DNA from: Streptomyces sindenensis | Lineage (GTDB): Bacteria > Actinomycetota > Actinomycetes > Streptomycetales > Streptomycetaceae | DNA: 64,000 bases | Reading direction: 5' to 3' | Assembly (NCBI RefSeq): GCF_014649035.1 | Contig: NZ_BMSG01000028.1 | Span: 43,736 to 107,735 of the forward strand | Part shown: positions 23,770 through 32,214 of the stretch, in pieces | How positions within the stretch are numbered: position 1 is the first letter of the stretch | Layout of the letters: every line of letters starts with the position of its first letter | Notes under the pieces: generated by a model | Seen by the model: the letters and a program-made list of their open reading frames with translations, nothing else | Told to the model about the DNA's origin: nothing | Database searches by the model: none | Program-made: the position numbers and the translations under genes

Positions 23770-25052
23770 GAGGAGGCCCTTCCCTTGCGGAGCACGTCGG
23801 CGGCCTTGTAACGCAGGGCGTAGGCCCCGTCGAGAACGCTGCCCCGGGTTCGGTGCAGCGCCGTGCGCAGGGCGCCGTGCCCGTGCCCCTGGGAGCCGCG
23901 CGCGACGAGTTCGGTGAACAGGCTCTCGTGCCGCTCGGCGATCCGCGCGGGGTCGAAGCGGGCCGAGGCCTTCAGCGCGGCCGCGCCCATCCGGTGGCGC
24001 AGTCCGTCGTCCTCGATCAGCTGGAGCAGGGCCGCGGCGATCGCGTCCGGGTCGCCGACCGGCACCAGGCGGCCGTCGGCGCCGTCCTCGATGATCTCGG
24101 CCGGTCCGTGCGGGCAGTCGGTGGCGACGACCGGCAGTCCGCCGCGCATCGCCTCGACGATCGTCATCCCGAAGGACTCGCGCTCCGAGGTGACGGCGGC
24201 GATCGACCCCTTGGGCCACTCGGCTTCCATGGGGTTGGCCGAGCCCATCAGGAACACATGGTTGTGCAGGCCGAGTTCGTCGACGAGGGAGCGCAGCGCG
24301 GCCTGTTCGTCGCCGGTCGCGTCCCCGCCGCCATAGATGCGCAGCCGCCAGTCGGGACGGGCCGCGGACACCTGGGCGAAGGCCCGCACAAGGAGGTCGT
24401 AGCACTTGACGCGGTGCAGCCGGCCCGCCGCGACGACCCACTTCAGGTCGCCGTCCGCCGGCGGGCAGGCTGGCTCGGGGACGGCGTTGGGGATGGCCTC
24501 GATCCGTACGCCCGGGAGCTTCAGCCGGCTGCGGTAGTCGTCCGCGTCGGCGCGGGTGACGGTGGTGAGCGCGTCGAGCAGCGTGTAGCGGTGGGCGATC
24601 TCGCGGCGCAGCCGGTAGCCGTGGCTGTCGAGCGTCAGGTGCTCCTGCCCGACGCGCACCGCTCCGCGGCGGGTCTGCCGGCTGAGGTGCACGTTGAGTC
24701 CGGGGCGGGTGCCGACGACGACGTCTGCCTCGGTGGACCGGAGGTGGGCGGCGATCCGGGCGTCGGTGAGCCGGCTGTACTGCTTGTGCCTGCTGTCGCC
24801 GCGCGGGAACACGGTGGCGGGCCGGGCGTGTTCGGGGTGCTCCCCGTCGTAGGCCGCGCTCTTCTTCCGCAGGTCGACGAGGTGGCGCAGCGTCACGCCC
24901 TCGGGGGCGCCGAGGACGGGTGCGTCACGGTGCCGGAAGACGGACACGATCTCGACGTCGTGCTGCTCCGCGAGCGTACGGGCGAGCGTGAACGTCGTCC
25001 GGATCGTTCCTCCGATTCCGTAGGCATTGTGCAGAAGAAAAGAAATATGCAT
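23766..25052 (-). CDS. Glycosyltransferase family 4 protein
   Basis: A 428-residue GT-B fold retaining glycosyltransferase. The N-terminal Rossmann half begins MHISFLLHNAYGIGGTIRT with the glycine-rich donor loop. The C-terminal half has VVAAGRLHRVKCYDLLVRAF and VTSERESFGMTIVEAMRGGLPVVATDCPHGPAEII, the EX7E motif typical of GT4. The acceptor is unknown. Resemblance to poly(glycerol-phosphate) glucosyltransferases suggests wall polymer decoration. The ATG at 25052 has GGGGAAAC upstream. The first codons (CAT ATT TCT TTT CTT) are unusually A/T-rich for this genome, which often helps initiation. It overlaps the next gene by ATGA. Confidence 0.88.
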   Translation of the reverse strand: MHISFLLHNAYGIGGTIRTTFTLARTLAEQHDVEIVSVFRHRDAPVLGAPEGVTLRHLVDLRKKSAAYDGEHPEHARPATVFPRGDSRHKQYSRLTDARIAAHLRSTEADVVVGTRPGLNVHLSRQTRRGAVRVGQEHLTLDSHGYRLRREIAHRYTLLDALTTVTRADADDYRSRLKLPGVRIEAIPNAVPEPACPPADGDLKWVVAAGRLHRVKCYDLLVRAFAQVSAARPDWRLRIYGGGDATGDEQAALRSLVDELGLHNHVFLMGSANPMEAEWPKGSIAAVTSERESFGMTIVEAMRGGLPVVATDCPHGPAEIIEDGADGRLVPVGDPDAIAAALLQLIEDDGLRHRMGAAALKASARFDPARIAERHESLFTELVARGSQGHGHGALRTALHRTRGSVLDGAYALRYKAADVLRKGRASS

Positions 25053-25600
25053 GGTGTCGCTGTTTCCCCTGTCGACCGGTCTGGTCAAGACTGTCACTTC
25101 CCCGCGGATTTGTGCCCGGAATAAGCCGGGAAATCCCGGAGCATCCGCGAGATGGCCCACGGGACCCCGGCTTCCGCCGCCGGACACGCGCTGACCTGCG
25201 GGTTCCGGAGGCTGTCCATCCGTTTTCCTGCGGGTCCGGAAGTGCCGGGTCCGCTCCCGCAGGCCCACCGGTGCGGTAAACCGGCGCCTGCCCGCCACCC
25301 GTTCGCCAATGTTTTCCTTCGAGCTTGACGAAGGAAAATGCCGGGAGGTTGCCTGCGCCCCGGCAAAACTTTCGGCCGGGGCACGGGAGCCGTACGCCGG
25401 ACGCGCGGAGGACGTACGCCCGGGACGCGTGAGCCGTACGCCGGGCCCGGCAGGGCCGTACGCCGGACAGTCGATGTACCGATGTGTCGACCTGGCCGCA
25501 CTTCCGTCCGCTCAGGTGCGTGACCCCGGCCACGGATCCCGCGTTGTCTCTTCATGAGCCGGGAACCACCCGGCCCACGCACCGAGTTCGAGGAGCCCCC
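25053..25600. other. Long intergenic region with a 22-bp repeat array
   Basis: These 548 bases lie between the divergent glycosyltransferase and the gene at 25601. The central part (25388-25475) is a four-unit tandem array listed separately. The remainder contains no credible ORF or RNA gene. The repeats are placed to influence one or both promoters. Confidence 0.55.
25388..25475. repeat. Four tandem 22-bp repeats with CGTACG cores
   Basis: The palindrome CGTACG occurs at 25391, 25413, 25435 and 25457, exactly 22 bp apart, each inside a longer shared unit of the form (A/G)GCCGTACGCCGG. Exact spacing of two helical turns places all cores on one face of the DNA, as expected for cooperative protein binding. 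It may equally be a young microsatellite-like duplication. Confidence 0.75.
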
Positions 25601-26383
25601 GTGCCGCGCATGCTCGACGTCAGCCAGGACGTACGCGCCGAGATCGGCGACGACGAAGCCGAACGGCTGCTCGTCGGCGACAACACCCCGGGCAGTTACG
25701 ACTGCACCTCCTGCCGCACTCCCGGCGACTCCGACCAGGAACGCACCAGCACGGTGCTGTTCATCGGCGACGAGACCGCCGTCCTCGCGTTCGCCCACGC
25801 GACGTGCATCCCCTCGCAGGTCGTCAGGGTCGCGGAGGACCAGCTCCAGGGCGCGGTGCGCAGTATCACCGGCAGCGAGCAGAAGAACACGGAGGGGCTC
25901 ATGCCCGAACAGGCCGTCCTCGGTATCACCAGCGGACTCGTCCTCATCGAGGACGATCTGCGCCCGGCCCTGGTCGTCGAACCGACCGGCCCGGTCGCCC
26001 GGCCCGGCACCGACGGCAGCGGGGGCGACGAGTTCCTCCAGCTGCTGCTGGAGCAGGGCTTCCGCCCCGCCCCCGACATGAACCGGTTGCCGGAGGTCCT
26101 CCCGGGCTGGTCCGTGCTGCTGGCCGTGGGTCAGCTGCACGCCGTGCTGCAGCCGAGCGCCGGCGGCGGCAACCCGGTCGCCTGGTGGCAGGCCCACCAG
26201 CCCCTCCAGGTCACCGAGGGCTGGCGGGCGGCGGTCAACAAGTCGCAGACGGTCCTCGTCTTCGCGGCCCCGGCCGGCACCATCGGCCAGCAGCCGCGCG
26301 AGGACCTGCTGCGGGACGCCCTGGAGAAGGCCGCGGTCAACGGCGTCCTGGTCGCCGCCTCGATGCCGCTGGCCGGAACCTGA
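25601..26383 (+). CDS. Conserved hypothetical protein
   Basis: A 260-residue cytoplasmic protein I cannot assign to a named family. It starts at a GTG with GAGGAG 6 nt upstream (MPRMLDVSQDVRAEIG). Near the N-terminus is YDCTSCRTPGDSD with a CxxC, followed by AFAHATC; together they could bind a metal. The second half contains GWSVLLAVGQLHAVLQP and SQTVLVFAAPAGTI, suggesting a mixed alpha/beta fold. It has no membrane segment or signal. The next gene begins about 90 bases downstream on the same strand. Confidence 0.75.
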   Translation: MPRMLDVSQDVRAEIGDDEAERLLVGDNTPGSYDCTSCRTPGDSDQERTSTVLFIGDETAVLAFAHATCIPSQVVRVAEDQLQGAVRSITGSEQKNTEGLMPEQAVLGITSGLVLIEDDLRPALVVEPTGPVARPGTDGSGGDEFLQLLLEQGFRPAPDMNRLPEVLPGWSVLLAVGQLHAVLQPSAGGGNPVAWWQAHQPLQVTEGWRAAVNKSQTVLVFAAPAGTIGQQPREDLLRDALEKAAVNGVLVAASMPLAGT

Positions 26384-26472
26384 TCATGCCCGGCCGACTC
26401 GGCCACCCCCGCCGAACAGCGTTTTCTCCGGCGGGGCCGCATCCGACGGGCCGTGAGGTCGTTGGCACCTAC

Positions 26473-26874
26473 GTGCACTCATACGACTCCCCCCGCCAGC
26501 ATCAGAGTCAGATCCCTGCCATGCGTCCTGCGCAGGATCCGTCGGGGGACGTCTCCCCCACGCCGATCTACGACGCGCTGTACTCCGAGTACCGGCGCTC
26601 GTTCCGGGCGTTGCCGGGCGACCGGAGCGGCGAGGAGAATCTCGGTTTCTCGGCCTTCGGCGCCGGTCTCTTCGCCTCCCGGGCCCCGCTGAGCGGCCAC
26701 TCCGCCGCCTCTTCGCACGGCGGACACGGCGGCCAGAGCGGAGGCGGCGGGCAGAGCGGAGGCGGCGGGCAGAGCCAGCGCACGACCGGCAGCCTCGGTT
26801 CCTGGCAACGGGTCGGACGGCATGCGGGGCGGCCCCGCCCCGCGGCGCTGCCACCGGGGTCACGGGACTCCTGA
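26473..26874 (+). CDS. Small Gly/Ser-rich conserved hypothetical protein
   Basis: A protein of up to 133 residues. The conserved-looking part is TPIYDALYSEYRRSFRALPGDRSGEENLGFSAFGAGLF. It is followed by a low-complexity Gly/Gln/Ser/His tract (GGHGGQSGGGGQSGGGGQSQ) and an Arg/Pro-rich tail. The start is uncertain: GTG 26473 gives VHSYDSPRQHQSQ, while the in-frame ATG 26521 gives MRPAQDPSGD; neither has a strong ribosome site. The function is unknown. A 22-bp hairpin follows the stop and is shared with the convergent der gene. Confidence 0.6.
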   Translation: MHSYDSPRQHQSQIPAMRPAQDPSGDVSPTPIYDALYSEYRRSFRALPGDRSGEENLGFSAFGAGLFASRAPLSGHSAASSHGGHGGQSGGGGQSGGGGQSQRTTGSLGSWQRVGRHAGRPRPAALPPGSRDS

Positions 26875-26939
26875 GGCCCGGACGGACCGGGGCCGCACGG
26901 ACGAGGCCGTACGGCTGGGACCGTACGGACGCAGACTGC

Positions 26940-26989
26940 ACGACGAAGCCCTGGGCCGCTCTCGCGGGAGCGGCCCAGGGCTTCGTCGT
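26940..26989. terminator. 22-bp bidirectional hairpin terminator
   Basis: The arms 26940-26961 and 26968-26989 are perfectly complementary around a 6-base TCGCGG loop, between the convergent stops at 26874 and 26999. Confidence 0.82.
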
Positions 26990-26998
26990 ACGCCGGTG

Positions 26999-28468
26999 CT
27001 ACTTGTTGCGGCCGCGCTTCTCGCGGACCCGGACGGAGATGTGGATCGGGGTGCCCTCGAAACCGAACTCCTCGCGCAGCCGGCGCTCGACGAAGCGGCG
27101 GTAGCCGTGCTCCAGGAAGCCGGAGGCGAAGAGCACGAAGCGCGGGGGCTTGGTGCCCGCCTGGGTACCGAAGAGGATGCGCGGCTGCTTGCCACCGCGG
27201 ATCGGGTGCGGGTTGGCGGCGACGATCTCACCGAGGAAGGCGTTGAGCCGGCCGGTGGGGACGCGGGTCTCCCAGCCCTCCAGTGCGGTCTCGATGGCCG
27301 GGACCAGCTTCTCCATGTGGCGGCCGGTGACGGCGGAGACGTTGACGCGCGGGGCCCAGGAGATCTGCGCGAGCTCCGTCTCGATCTCGCGCTCCAGGTA
27401 GTAGCGGCGCTCCTCGTCGAGGGTGTCCCACTTGTTGAAGGCGACGACGATGGCGCGTCCGGCCTCCACGGCCATGGTGATGATGCGCTGGTCCTGGACG
27501 CTGATGGACTCGCTGGAGTCGATCAGGACGACGGCGACCTCGGCCTTCTCGACGGCGGCGGCCGTACGGAGCGAGGCGTAGTAGTCCGCGCCCTCCTGGA
27601 GGTGGACGCGGCGGCGGATACCGGCCGTGTCGATGAACTTCCAGGTGATGCCGCCGAGGTTGATCAGCTCGTCGACCGGGTCGCGGGTGGTGCCCGCCAG
27701 TTCGTTGACGACGACCCGGTCCTCGCCCGCGACCTTGTTCAGCAGGGAGGACTTGCCGACGTTCGGGCGGCCGATCAGGGCGATCCGGCGGGGGCCGCCG
27801 AGCGCGGTGCCGAACTTCTGGGCCGGGGCGTCCGGCAGGGCCTCCAGGACCGCGTCCAGCATGTCGCCGGTGCCGCGGCCGTGCAGCGAGGAGACGGGGT
27901 GGGGCTCGCCGAGGCCGAGGGACCACAGGGCGGCGGCGTCGGCCTCGCCGCTCTGGCCGTCGACCTTGTTGGCGCAGAGGACGACGGGCTTGCCGGCCCG
28001 GCGCAGCAGCTTGACGACGGCCTCGTCGGTGTCGGTGGCGCCGACGGTGGAGTCGACGACGAAGACGACCGCGTCGGCCGTCTCGATGGCGTACTCCGCC
28101 TGGGCGGCGACGGAGGCGTCGAGGCCCAGCACGTCCTGCTCCCAGCCGCCGGTGTCGACGACCTTGAAGCGGCGGCCGGCCCATTCGGCCTCGTAGCTGA
28201 CGCGGTCGCGGGTGACGCCGGGCTTGTCCTGCACGACGGCCTCGCGGCGGCCGATGATCCGGTTCACCAGGGTCGACTTGCCGACATTGGGGCGGCCGAC
28301 GACGGCGAGCACGGGGAGCGGGCCGTGACCGGCCTCGCCGAGGGCGCCCTCGACCTCCTCGGGGTCGAAGCCCTCCTGCGCGGCGAGCTCCATGAACTCC
28401 GCGTACTCGGCATCGCCAAGTTCTCCGTGCTCGTGGCCCGAGCCCTCGGAGTGAATCTGGTCGTTCAT
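26999..28468 (-). CDS. der: Ribosome biogenesis GTPase Der (EngA)
   Basis: A 489-residue tandem-GTPase protein needed for 50S subunit assembly. The first G domain has GRPNVGKST (about residues 58-66), DTGG and NKVD. The second has GRPNVGKSS (about 234-242), DTAG and NKWD, and the C-terminal KH-like domain ends RVREKRGRNK. An acidic N-terminal extension of about 50 residues (GELGDAEYAEFMELAAQEGFDPEE) precedes G1, as is usual in actinobacteria. The ATG at 28468 has AGAGGA upstream. It is the last gene of the aroH-tyrA-cmk-acyltransferase-der series and ends at a strong shared terminator. Confidence 0.97.
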   Translation of the reverse strand: MNDQIHSEGSGHEHGELGDAEYAEFMELAAQEGFDPEEVEGALGEAGHGPLPVLAVVGRPNVGKSTLVNRIIGRREAVVQDKPGVTRDRVSYEAEWAGRRFKVVDTGGWEQDVLGLDASVAAQAEYAIETADAVVFVVDSTVGATDTDEAVVKLLRRAGKPVVLCANKVDGQSGEADAAALWSLGLGEPHPVSSLHGRGTGDMLDAVLEALPDAPAQKFGTALGGPRRIALIGRPNVGKSSLLNKVAGEDRVVVNELAGTTRDPVDELINLGGITWKFIDTAGIRRRVHLQEGADYYASLRTAAAVEKAEVAVVLIDSSESISVQDQRIITMAVEAGRAIVVAFNKWDTLDEERRYYLEREIETELAQISWAPRVNVSAVTGRHMEKLVPAIETALEGWETRVPTGRLNAFLGEIVAANPHPIRGGKQPRILFGTQAGTKPPRFVLFASGFLEHGYRRFVERRLREEFGFEGTPIHISVRVREKRGRNK

Positions 28469-28546
28469 GAAGTCCGTTCCTCTTTGCATCATCATCGATG
28501 GACCACGATCAGCGCGGTCCACTACTCAAGTCAGGTCAAGTCTCGC

Positions 28547-29203
28547 CTATCGCCCGGTGAGGCGCTTGGCGCTTTCCAGGTGGGCGGTCAGCTTCGCCTG
28601 GATCCGCAGGGTCGCCTCGTCCAGCGCCTTGCGCGTACGCCGCCCGTCGCCCGCGCTCGCGTCGAACGCGTCGCCGAAGACGACGTCGACCCGGCTGCGC
28701 AGCGGGGGCAGCCCCCGTATCAACCGCCCGCGGCGCTCGGTGCTTCCCAGTACGGCCACGGGGACGATCGGCGCCCCGCCCCGTACCGCGAAATAGGCGA
28801 GTCCGGCGCGCAGCGAGGCGAAGTCTCCCTCACCCCGGGTGCCCTCCGGGAAGATCCCGAGGGCGCCGCCGTCCGCCAGCACGCCGAGGGCGTGGCTGAT
28901 CGCGGTGCGGTCGACGGTCGTACGGTCCACCTCGATCTGGCCGATTCCGTGCAGGAACGGGTCGAGGGGGCCGACGAACGCCTCCTTCTTGATCAGGAAG
29001 TGCACCGGCCGGGGTGCGGTGCCCATCAGCATCGGTCCGTCGATGTTGTGGGAGTGGTTCACCGCGAGGATGACGGGTCCGGCGGCGGGCACCCGCCAGG
29101 CGCCGAGCACCCGGGGCTTCCACAGCCCGTACATCAGGCCGATGCCGATGGTGCGCCCGACGGCCGCCCCGCGCAGCGTGGGCGCGCCGGTGGCATCGCT
29201 CAC
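28547..29203 (-). CDS. 1-acyl-glycerol-phosphate acyltransferase (PlsC-like)
   Basis: A 218-residue membrane-associated acyltransferase that would acylate lysophosphatidate in phospholipid synthesis. The HX4D catalytic motif appears as NHSHNID (about residues 52-58). FPEGTRG (about 118-124) is motif III, and IVPVAVLGS is motif IV. There is no clear N-terminal membrane anchor beyond GIGLMYGLW. The GTG start at 29203 overlaps the cmk stop as GTGA, so translation is coupled to cmk. The association of an acyltransferase between cmk and der is a conserved actinobacterial arrangement. Confidence 0.9.
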   Translation of the reverse strand: MSDATGAPTLRGAAVGRTIGIGLMYGLWKPRVLGAWRVPAAGPVILAVNHSHNIDGPMLMGTAPRPVHFLIKKEAFVGPLDPFLHGIGQIEVDRTTVDRTAISHALGVLADGGALGIFPEGTRGEGDFASLRAGLAYFAVRGGAPIVPVAVLGSTERRGRLIRGLPPLRSRVDVVFGDAFDASAGDGRRTRKALDEATLRIQAKLTAHLESAKRLTGR

Positions 29204-29895
29204 GCGGCGACCCGCTTCCCCTCGACGAGGGTGACGACGCACTCGATGACCTGCTGGAGGGTCAGTTCGGTGGTGTCCACCTCGACGGCGTCGTCGGCCT
29301 TGGCGAGCGGGGAGGTCTTGCGGCCGGAGTCGGCGGCGTCCCGCTTGATCAGGGCCTCACGGGTGGCGGTCAGGTCGGAACCCTTGACCTCGCCGCTGCG
29401 GCGGGCGGCGCGGGCCTCCGGGGAGGCGGTGAGGAAGATCTTGAGGTCGGCGTCGGGCAGCACGGTGGTGCCGATGTCCCGGCCCTCGACGACGATGCCG
29501 CCGGTGGCGGCCGCGGCGATGGAGCGCTGGAGCGCGGTGATCAGCGTGCGCACCTCGGGGACCGCGCTGACGGCGCTGACCTTGGAGGTGACCTCCTGGG
29601 TGCGGATCGGGCCCGAGGCGTCCTCGCCGTCGACGGTGATCGTCGGGGCGGCGGGGTCGGTGCCGGAGACGATCACGGGCTTGGCGGCGGCGGTGGCGAT
29701 CTCCTCCGGGTTGCTCACGTCGATGCCGTTCGTCAGCATCCACCAGGTGATGGCCCGGTACTGCGCGCCCGTGTCCAGGTAGCTCAGGCCGAGCTTGGCG
29801 GCGACGGCCTTGGAGGTGCTCGACTTGCCGGTGCCCGAGGGCCCGTCGATGGCGACGATCACGGAGGAGCGTGCGGTTTCCACGGTGGTGGACAC
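29200..29895 (-). CDS. cmk: Cytidylate kinase
   Basis: A 231-residue (d)CMP kinase converting CMP/dCMP to the diphosphates. Walker A is IDGPSGTGKSS (about residues 17-27), followed by LSYLDTGAQYRAITW for CMP binding. GGIVVEGRDIGTTVLPDADLKIFLTASPEARAARR contains the LID and the D-x-K-I strand, and an Arg-rich segment near the C-terminus (LIKRDAADSGR) completes the family pattern. The GTG at 29895 is taken; an internal in-frame GTG at 29883 is possible, since the AGGAAG lies very close to the first. The stop overlaps the acyltransferase start. Confidence 0.95.
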   Translation of the reverse strand: MSTTVETARSSVIVAIDGPSGTGKSSTSKAVAAKLGLSYLDTGAQYRAITWWMLTNGIDVSNPEEIATAAAKPVIVSGTDPAAPTITVDGEDASGPIRTQEVTSKVSAVSAVPEVRTLITALQRSIAAAATGGIVVEGRDIGTTVLPDADLKIFLTASPEARAARRSGEVKGSDLTATREALIKRDAADSGRKTSPLAKADDAVEVDTTELTLQQVIECVVTLVEGKRVAA

Positions 29896-30035
29896 CTTCC
29901 TGGTACACGGGGTGGGGACGGACGGGCCAGGGAACGGCCTCGTACCAGGTTACCGAGTGCGGGAGGTGCCCTTGTACCCCGTACGGGGGAGGCGCCCGCC
30001 ACCCCGGCCGGGCGCCCCGTCGTGCGGCGTCGGGC

Positions 30036-31121
30036 TCAGCCGCGGATCGACCAGCCCCGTTCCTGGAGGGCCGCGCCGAGGACCGGGGCGGCGCTGGGCT
30101 CGACCATGATCTGGACGAGGCCCGCCTGCTGGCCGGTGGCGTGCTCGATGCGGACGTCCTCGATGTTGACCCCGGCCCGCCCGGCGTCGGCGAAGATCGC
30201 GGCCAGCTCGCCCGGCTTGTCGCCGATGAGGACGGCGACGGTCTCGTACGCGGTGGGGGCGGCGCCGTGCTTGCCGGGGACCCGGACGCGGCCGGCGTTG
30301 CCGCGCCGCAGGACGTCCTCGATGGCGTGGGTTCCCGCGCTCCGCTTCTCCGCGTCGGCCGAGCCGAGCCCGCGCAGCGCGGTCACGGTCTCCTCCAGGT
30401 CGGCGGCGACCCCGGCGAGGACGTCGGCGACCGGGCCGGGGTTGGCGGAGAGGATCTCCACCCACATCCGGGGGTCGGAGGCGGCGATCCGGGTGACGTC
30501 GCGGATGCCCTGGCCGCACAGCCGTACGGCGGTCTCGTCGGCCTCCTCCAGCCGGGCGGCGACCATCGAGGAGATCAGCTGCGGGGTGTGCGAGACGAGG
30601 GCGACGGCCCGGTCGTGGGCGTCGGCGTCCATGACGACGGGGACGGCCCGGCACAGGGCGACCAGCTCCAGCGCGAGGTTGAGCACCTCGGTGTCGGTGT
30701 CCCGGGTCGGGGTGAGCACCCAGGGGCGCCCCTCGAAGAGGTCGGCGGTGGCGGCCAGCGGGCCCGACCGCTCCTTGCCGGCCATCGGATGCGTACCGAT
30801 GTACGCGGTGAGGTCGAGGCCGAGCGCCTCCAGCTCGCGGCGCGGGCCGCCCTTGACGCTGGCGACGTCCAGGTAGCCGCGGGCCGCCCCGTCGCGCATG
30901 GCGGTGGCGAGGACGGCGGCGGTGTGTGCGGGCGGCACGGCGACGACGGCGAGGTCGACCGGGCCGGCGGGCGGTTCCTCGGTCCCGGCGCCGAGCGCGG
31001 CGGCGGTGCGGGCCGACTCGGGGTCGTGGTCGACGAGGTGCACGTGGATGCCCCGGCCGGCCAGTGCGAGGGCGGCGGAGGTGCCGACGAGCCCGGTTCC
31101 GATGACGAGGGCGGTTCTCAC
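30036..31121 (-). CDS. tyrA: Prephenate dehydrogenase with C-terminal ACT domain
   Basis: A 361-residue NAD-dependent enzyme of tyrosine synthesis. The Rossmann motif VIGTGLVGTSAALAL is at residues 6-20. SVKGGPRRELEA and THPMAGKERSG (about 110-120) carry the catalytic His region, and VSHTPQLISSMVAARL is the helical dimerisation domain. From about residue 285 an ACT-type domain (VAVLIGDKPGELAAIFADAGRAGVNIEDVRIEH) probably binds an aromatic amino acid for feedback control. The GTG start overlaps the aroH stop as GTGA. Together with aroH it makes the chorismate-prephenate-hydroxyphenylpyruvate branch. Confidence 0.95.
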   Translation of the reverse strand: MRTALVIGTGLVGTSAALALAGRGIHVHLVDHDPESARTAAALGAGTEEPPAGPVDLAVVAVPPAHTAAVLATAMRDGAARGYLDVASVKGGPRRELEALGLDLTAYIGTHPMAGKERSGPLAATADLFEGRPWVLTPTRDTDTEVLNLALELVALCRAVPVVMDADAHDRAVALVSHTPQLISSMVAARLEEADETAVRLCGQGIRDVTRIAASDPRMWVEILSANPGPVADVLAGVAADLEETVTALRGLGSADAEKRSAGTHAIEDVLRRGNAGRVRVPGKHGAAPTAYETVAVLIGDKPGELAAIFADAGRAGVNIEDVRIEHATGQQAGLVQIMVEPSAAPVLGAALQERGWSIRG

Positions 31122-31480
31122 TGGGCGATGTCCTTGCGCAGGGCGGCGGTGGCGCCGAGGTAGACGTGGCTGATCTCGGCGCGCGAGAGGTAGGTCTCGA
31201 CATGCACGAGGATACGGACGACCCGGGGCATCGCCCCCTCGACGTCCAGCTCCTGGGCGCAGATCAGGGGTACGTCGACGATCCCGAGGCCGCGCGCGGC
31301 GGCGGCCGGGAAGTCGCTGTGCAGGTCAGGGGTGGCGGTGAACCAGATGCTGATCAGGTCGTCGGCGACGAGTTCGTTGCGTTCCAGGACGGCGGCCAGC
31401 AGCTCACCGACCCGCTCGTCCATGTGCCCGGCCTCGTCCCGGTCCAGCTGGACCGCGCCCCGGACCGCTCGTACCGCCAC
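31118..31480 (-). CDS. aroH: Chorismate mutase, AroH class
   Basis: A 120-residue monofunctional chorismate mutase of the trimeric Bacillus AroH type, converting chorismate to prephenate. Features are VRAVRGAVQLDRDEAG (active-site Arg), ADDLISIWFTATPDLHSDFPAAAAR, LICAQELDVEGAMPRVVRILVHVE (active-site Glu and Arg) and a terminal YLGATAALRKDI. The GTG at 31480 has GAGGAG upstream. It is the first gene of the operon that continues into tyrA with a GTGA overlap. Confidence 0.95.
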   Translation of the reverse strand: MAVRAVRGAVQLDRDEAGHMDERVGELLAAVLERNELVADDLISIWFTATPDLHSDFPAAAARGLGIVDVPLICAQELDVEGAMPRVVRILVHVETYLSRAEISHVYLGATAALRKDIAQ

Positions 31481-31732
31481 GTCGTACTCCTCGTTCTCCG
31501 CTGCTCTTCGATCTCAGGGGTCCGGCGTCTTCCGGCGCGGCCCGCTGCTCTCCTCAGCCTAGATCGACAGCGGCGGAGCCGGTCACGGCGTTCCGTCCCT
31601 GGGACGGGCGGGCCCGCGTCCGTCGGAGTCCCGTCCGCCACCCGGTCGGGGGCACGGCCCGCCCGGTTGCTTCGCCCGGGGGCCCGTCGCCGCCACGATG
31701 GCCCCCACCCGCCGTCACCGAAGGAGCGCCCC

Positions 31733-32158
31733 ATGAACGCACGCCGAAGGACGGTGCTGGCCGCGGGTGCGGCGAGCGCCGCCGCCCTGGCCACCGGCTG
31801 CGGATCCTCCGACGGGGGCGGCGGCGAGGACGCGAGCCCGACGCCGAGCGCGCCGGGGGACGCCACGGGCGGCGCGGAGCTGGCCCGGACCGCGGACATC
31901 CCGGTCGGCGGCGGCACCGTCTTCAAGGAGCGGAAGGTGGTGGTGACCCAGCCGACGGAGGGCGAGTTCAAGGCGTTCTCCGCCGTCTGCACCCATGCGA
32001 GCTGTCTCGTCTCGACGGTGCGCGACGGCACCATCAACTGCCCGTGCCACGGCAGCAGGTTCAGCATCTCGGACGCGGCGGTCGAGGCCGGCCCGGCGAC
32101 CCGGCCGCTGCCCTCCGAGCAGATCAGCGTCTCGGACGGGGCGATCCGGCTGGGCTGA
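31733..32158 (+). CDS. Tat-dependent Rieske [2Fe-2S] lipoprotein
   Basis: A 141-residue protein. The N-terminus RRRTVLAAGAASAAALATGC combines a twin-arginine-like signal with a lipobox (ATGC) at about residues 20-23, so it is probably folded in the cytoplasm and anchored outside. A Gly/Ser/Thr/Pro linker follows. The Rieske domain has CTHASC and CPCHGSRF, the two Cys-His pairs that hold the [2Fe-2S] cluster. The length and isolation suggest a small electron carrier rather than part of an oxygenase or the cytochrome bc1 complex. ATG with AAGGAG upstream. Confidence 0.9.
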   Translation: MNARRRTVLAAGAASAAALATGCGSSDGGGGEDASPTPSAPGDATGGAELARTADIPVGGGTVFKERKVVVTQPTEGEFKAFSAVCTHASCLVSTVRDGTINCPCHGSRFSISDAAVEAGPATRPLPSEQISVSDGAIRLG

Positions 32159-32214
32159 GCGCGGACCCGGAATCCCAGGGGCGCCGCGGCCCGCTTCCCC
32201 GTACGCTCGCGGCC

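Noticed and set aside
25366..25500. CRISPR array
   Set aside because: The 22-bp units are directly abutting repeats without unique spacers, and there are no cas genes.
26822..29782. 986-residue plus-strand ORF opposite der, acyltransferase and cmk
   Set aside because: Antisense shadow of well-identified essential genes.
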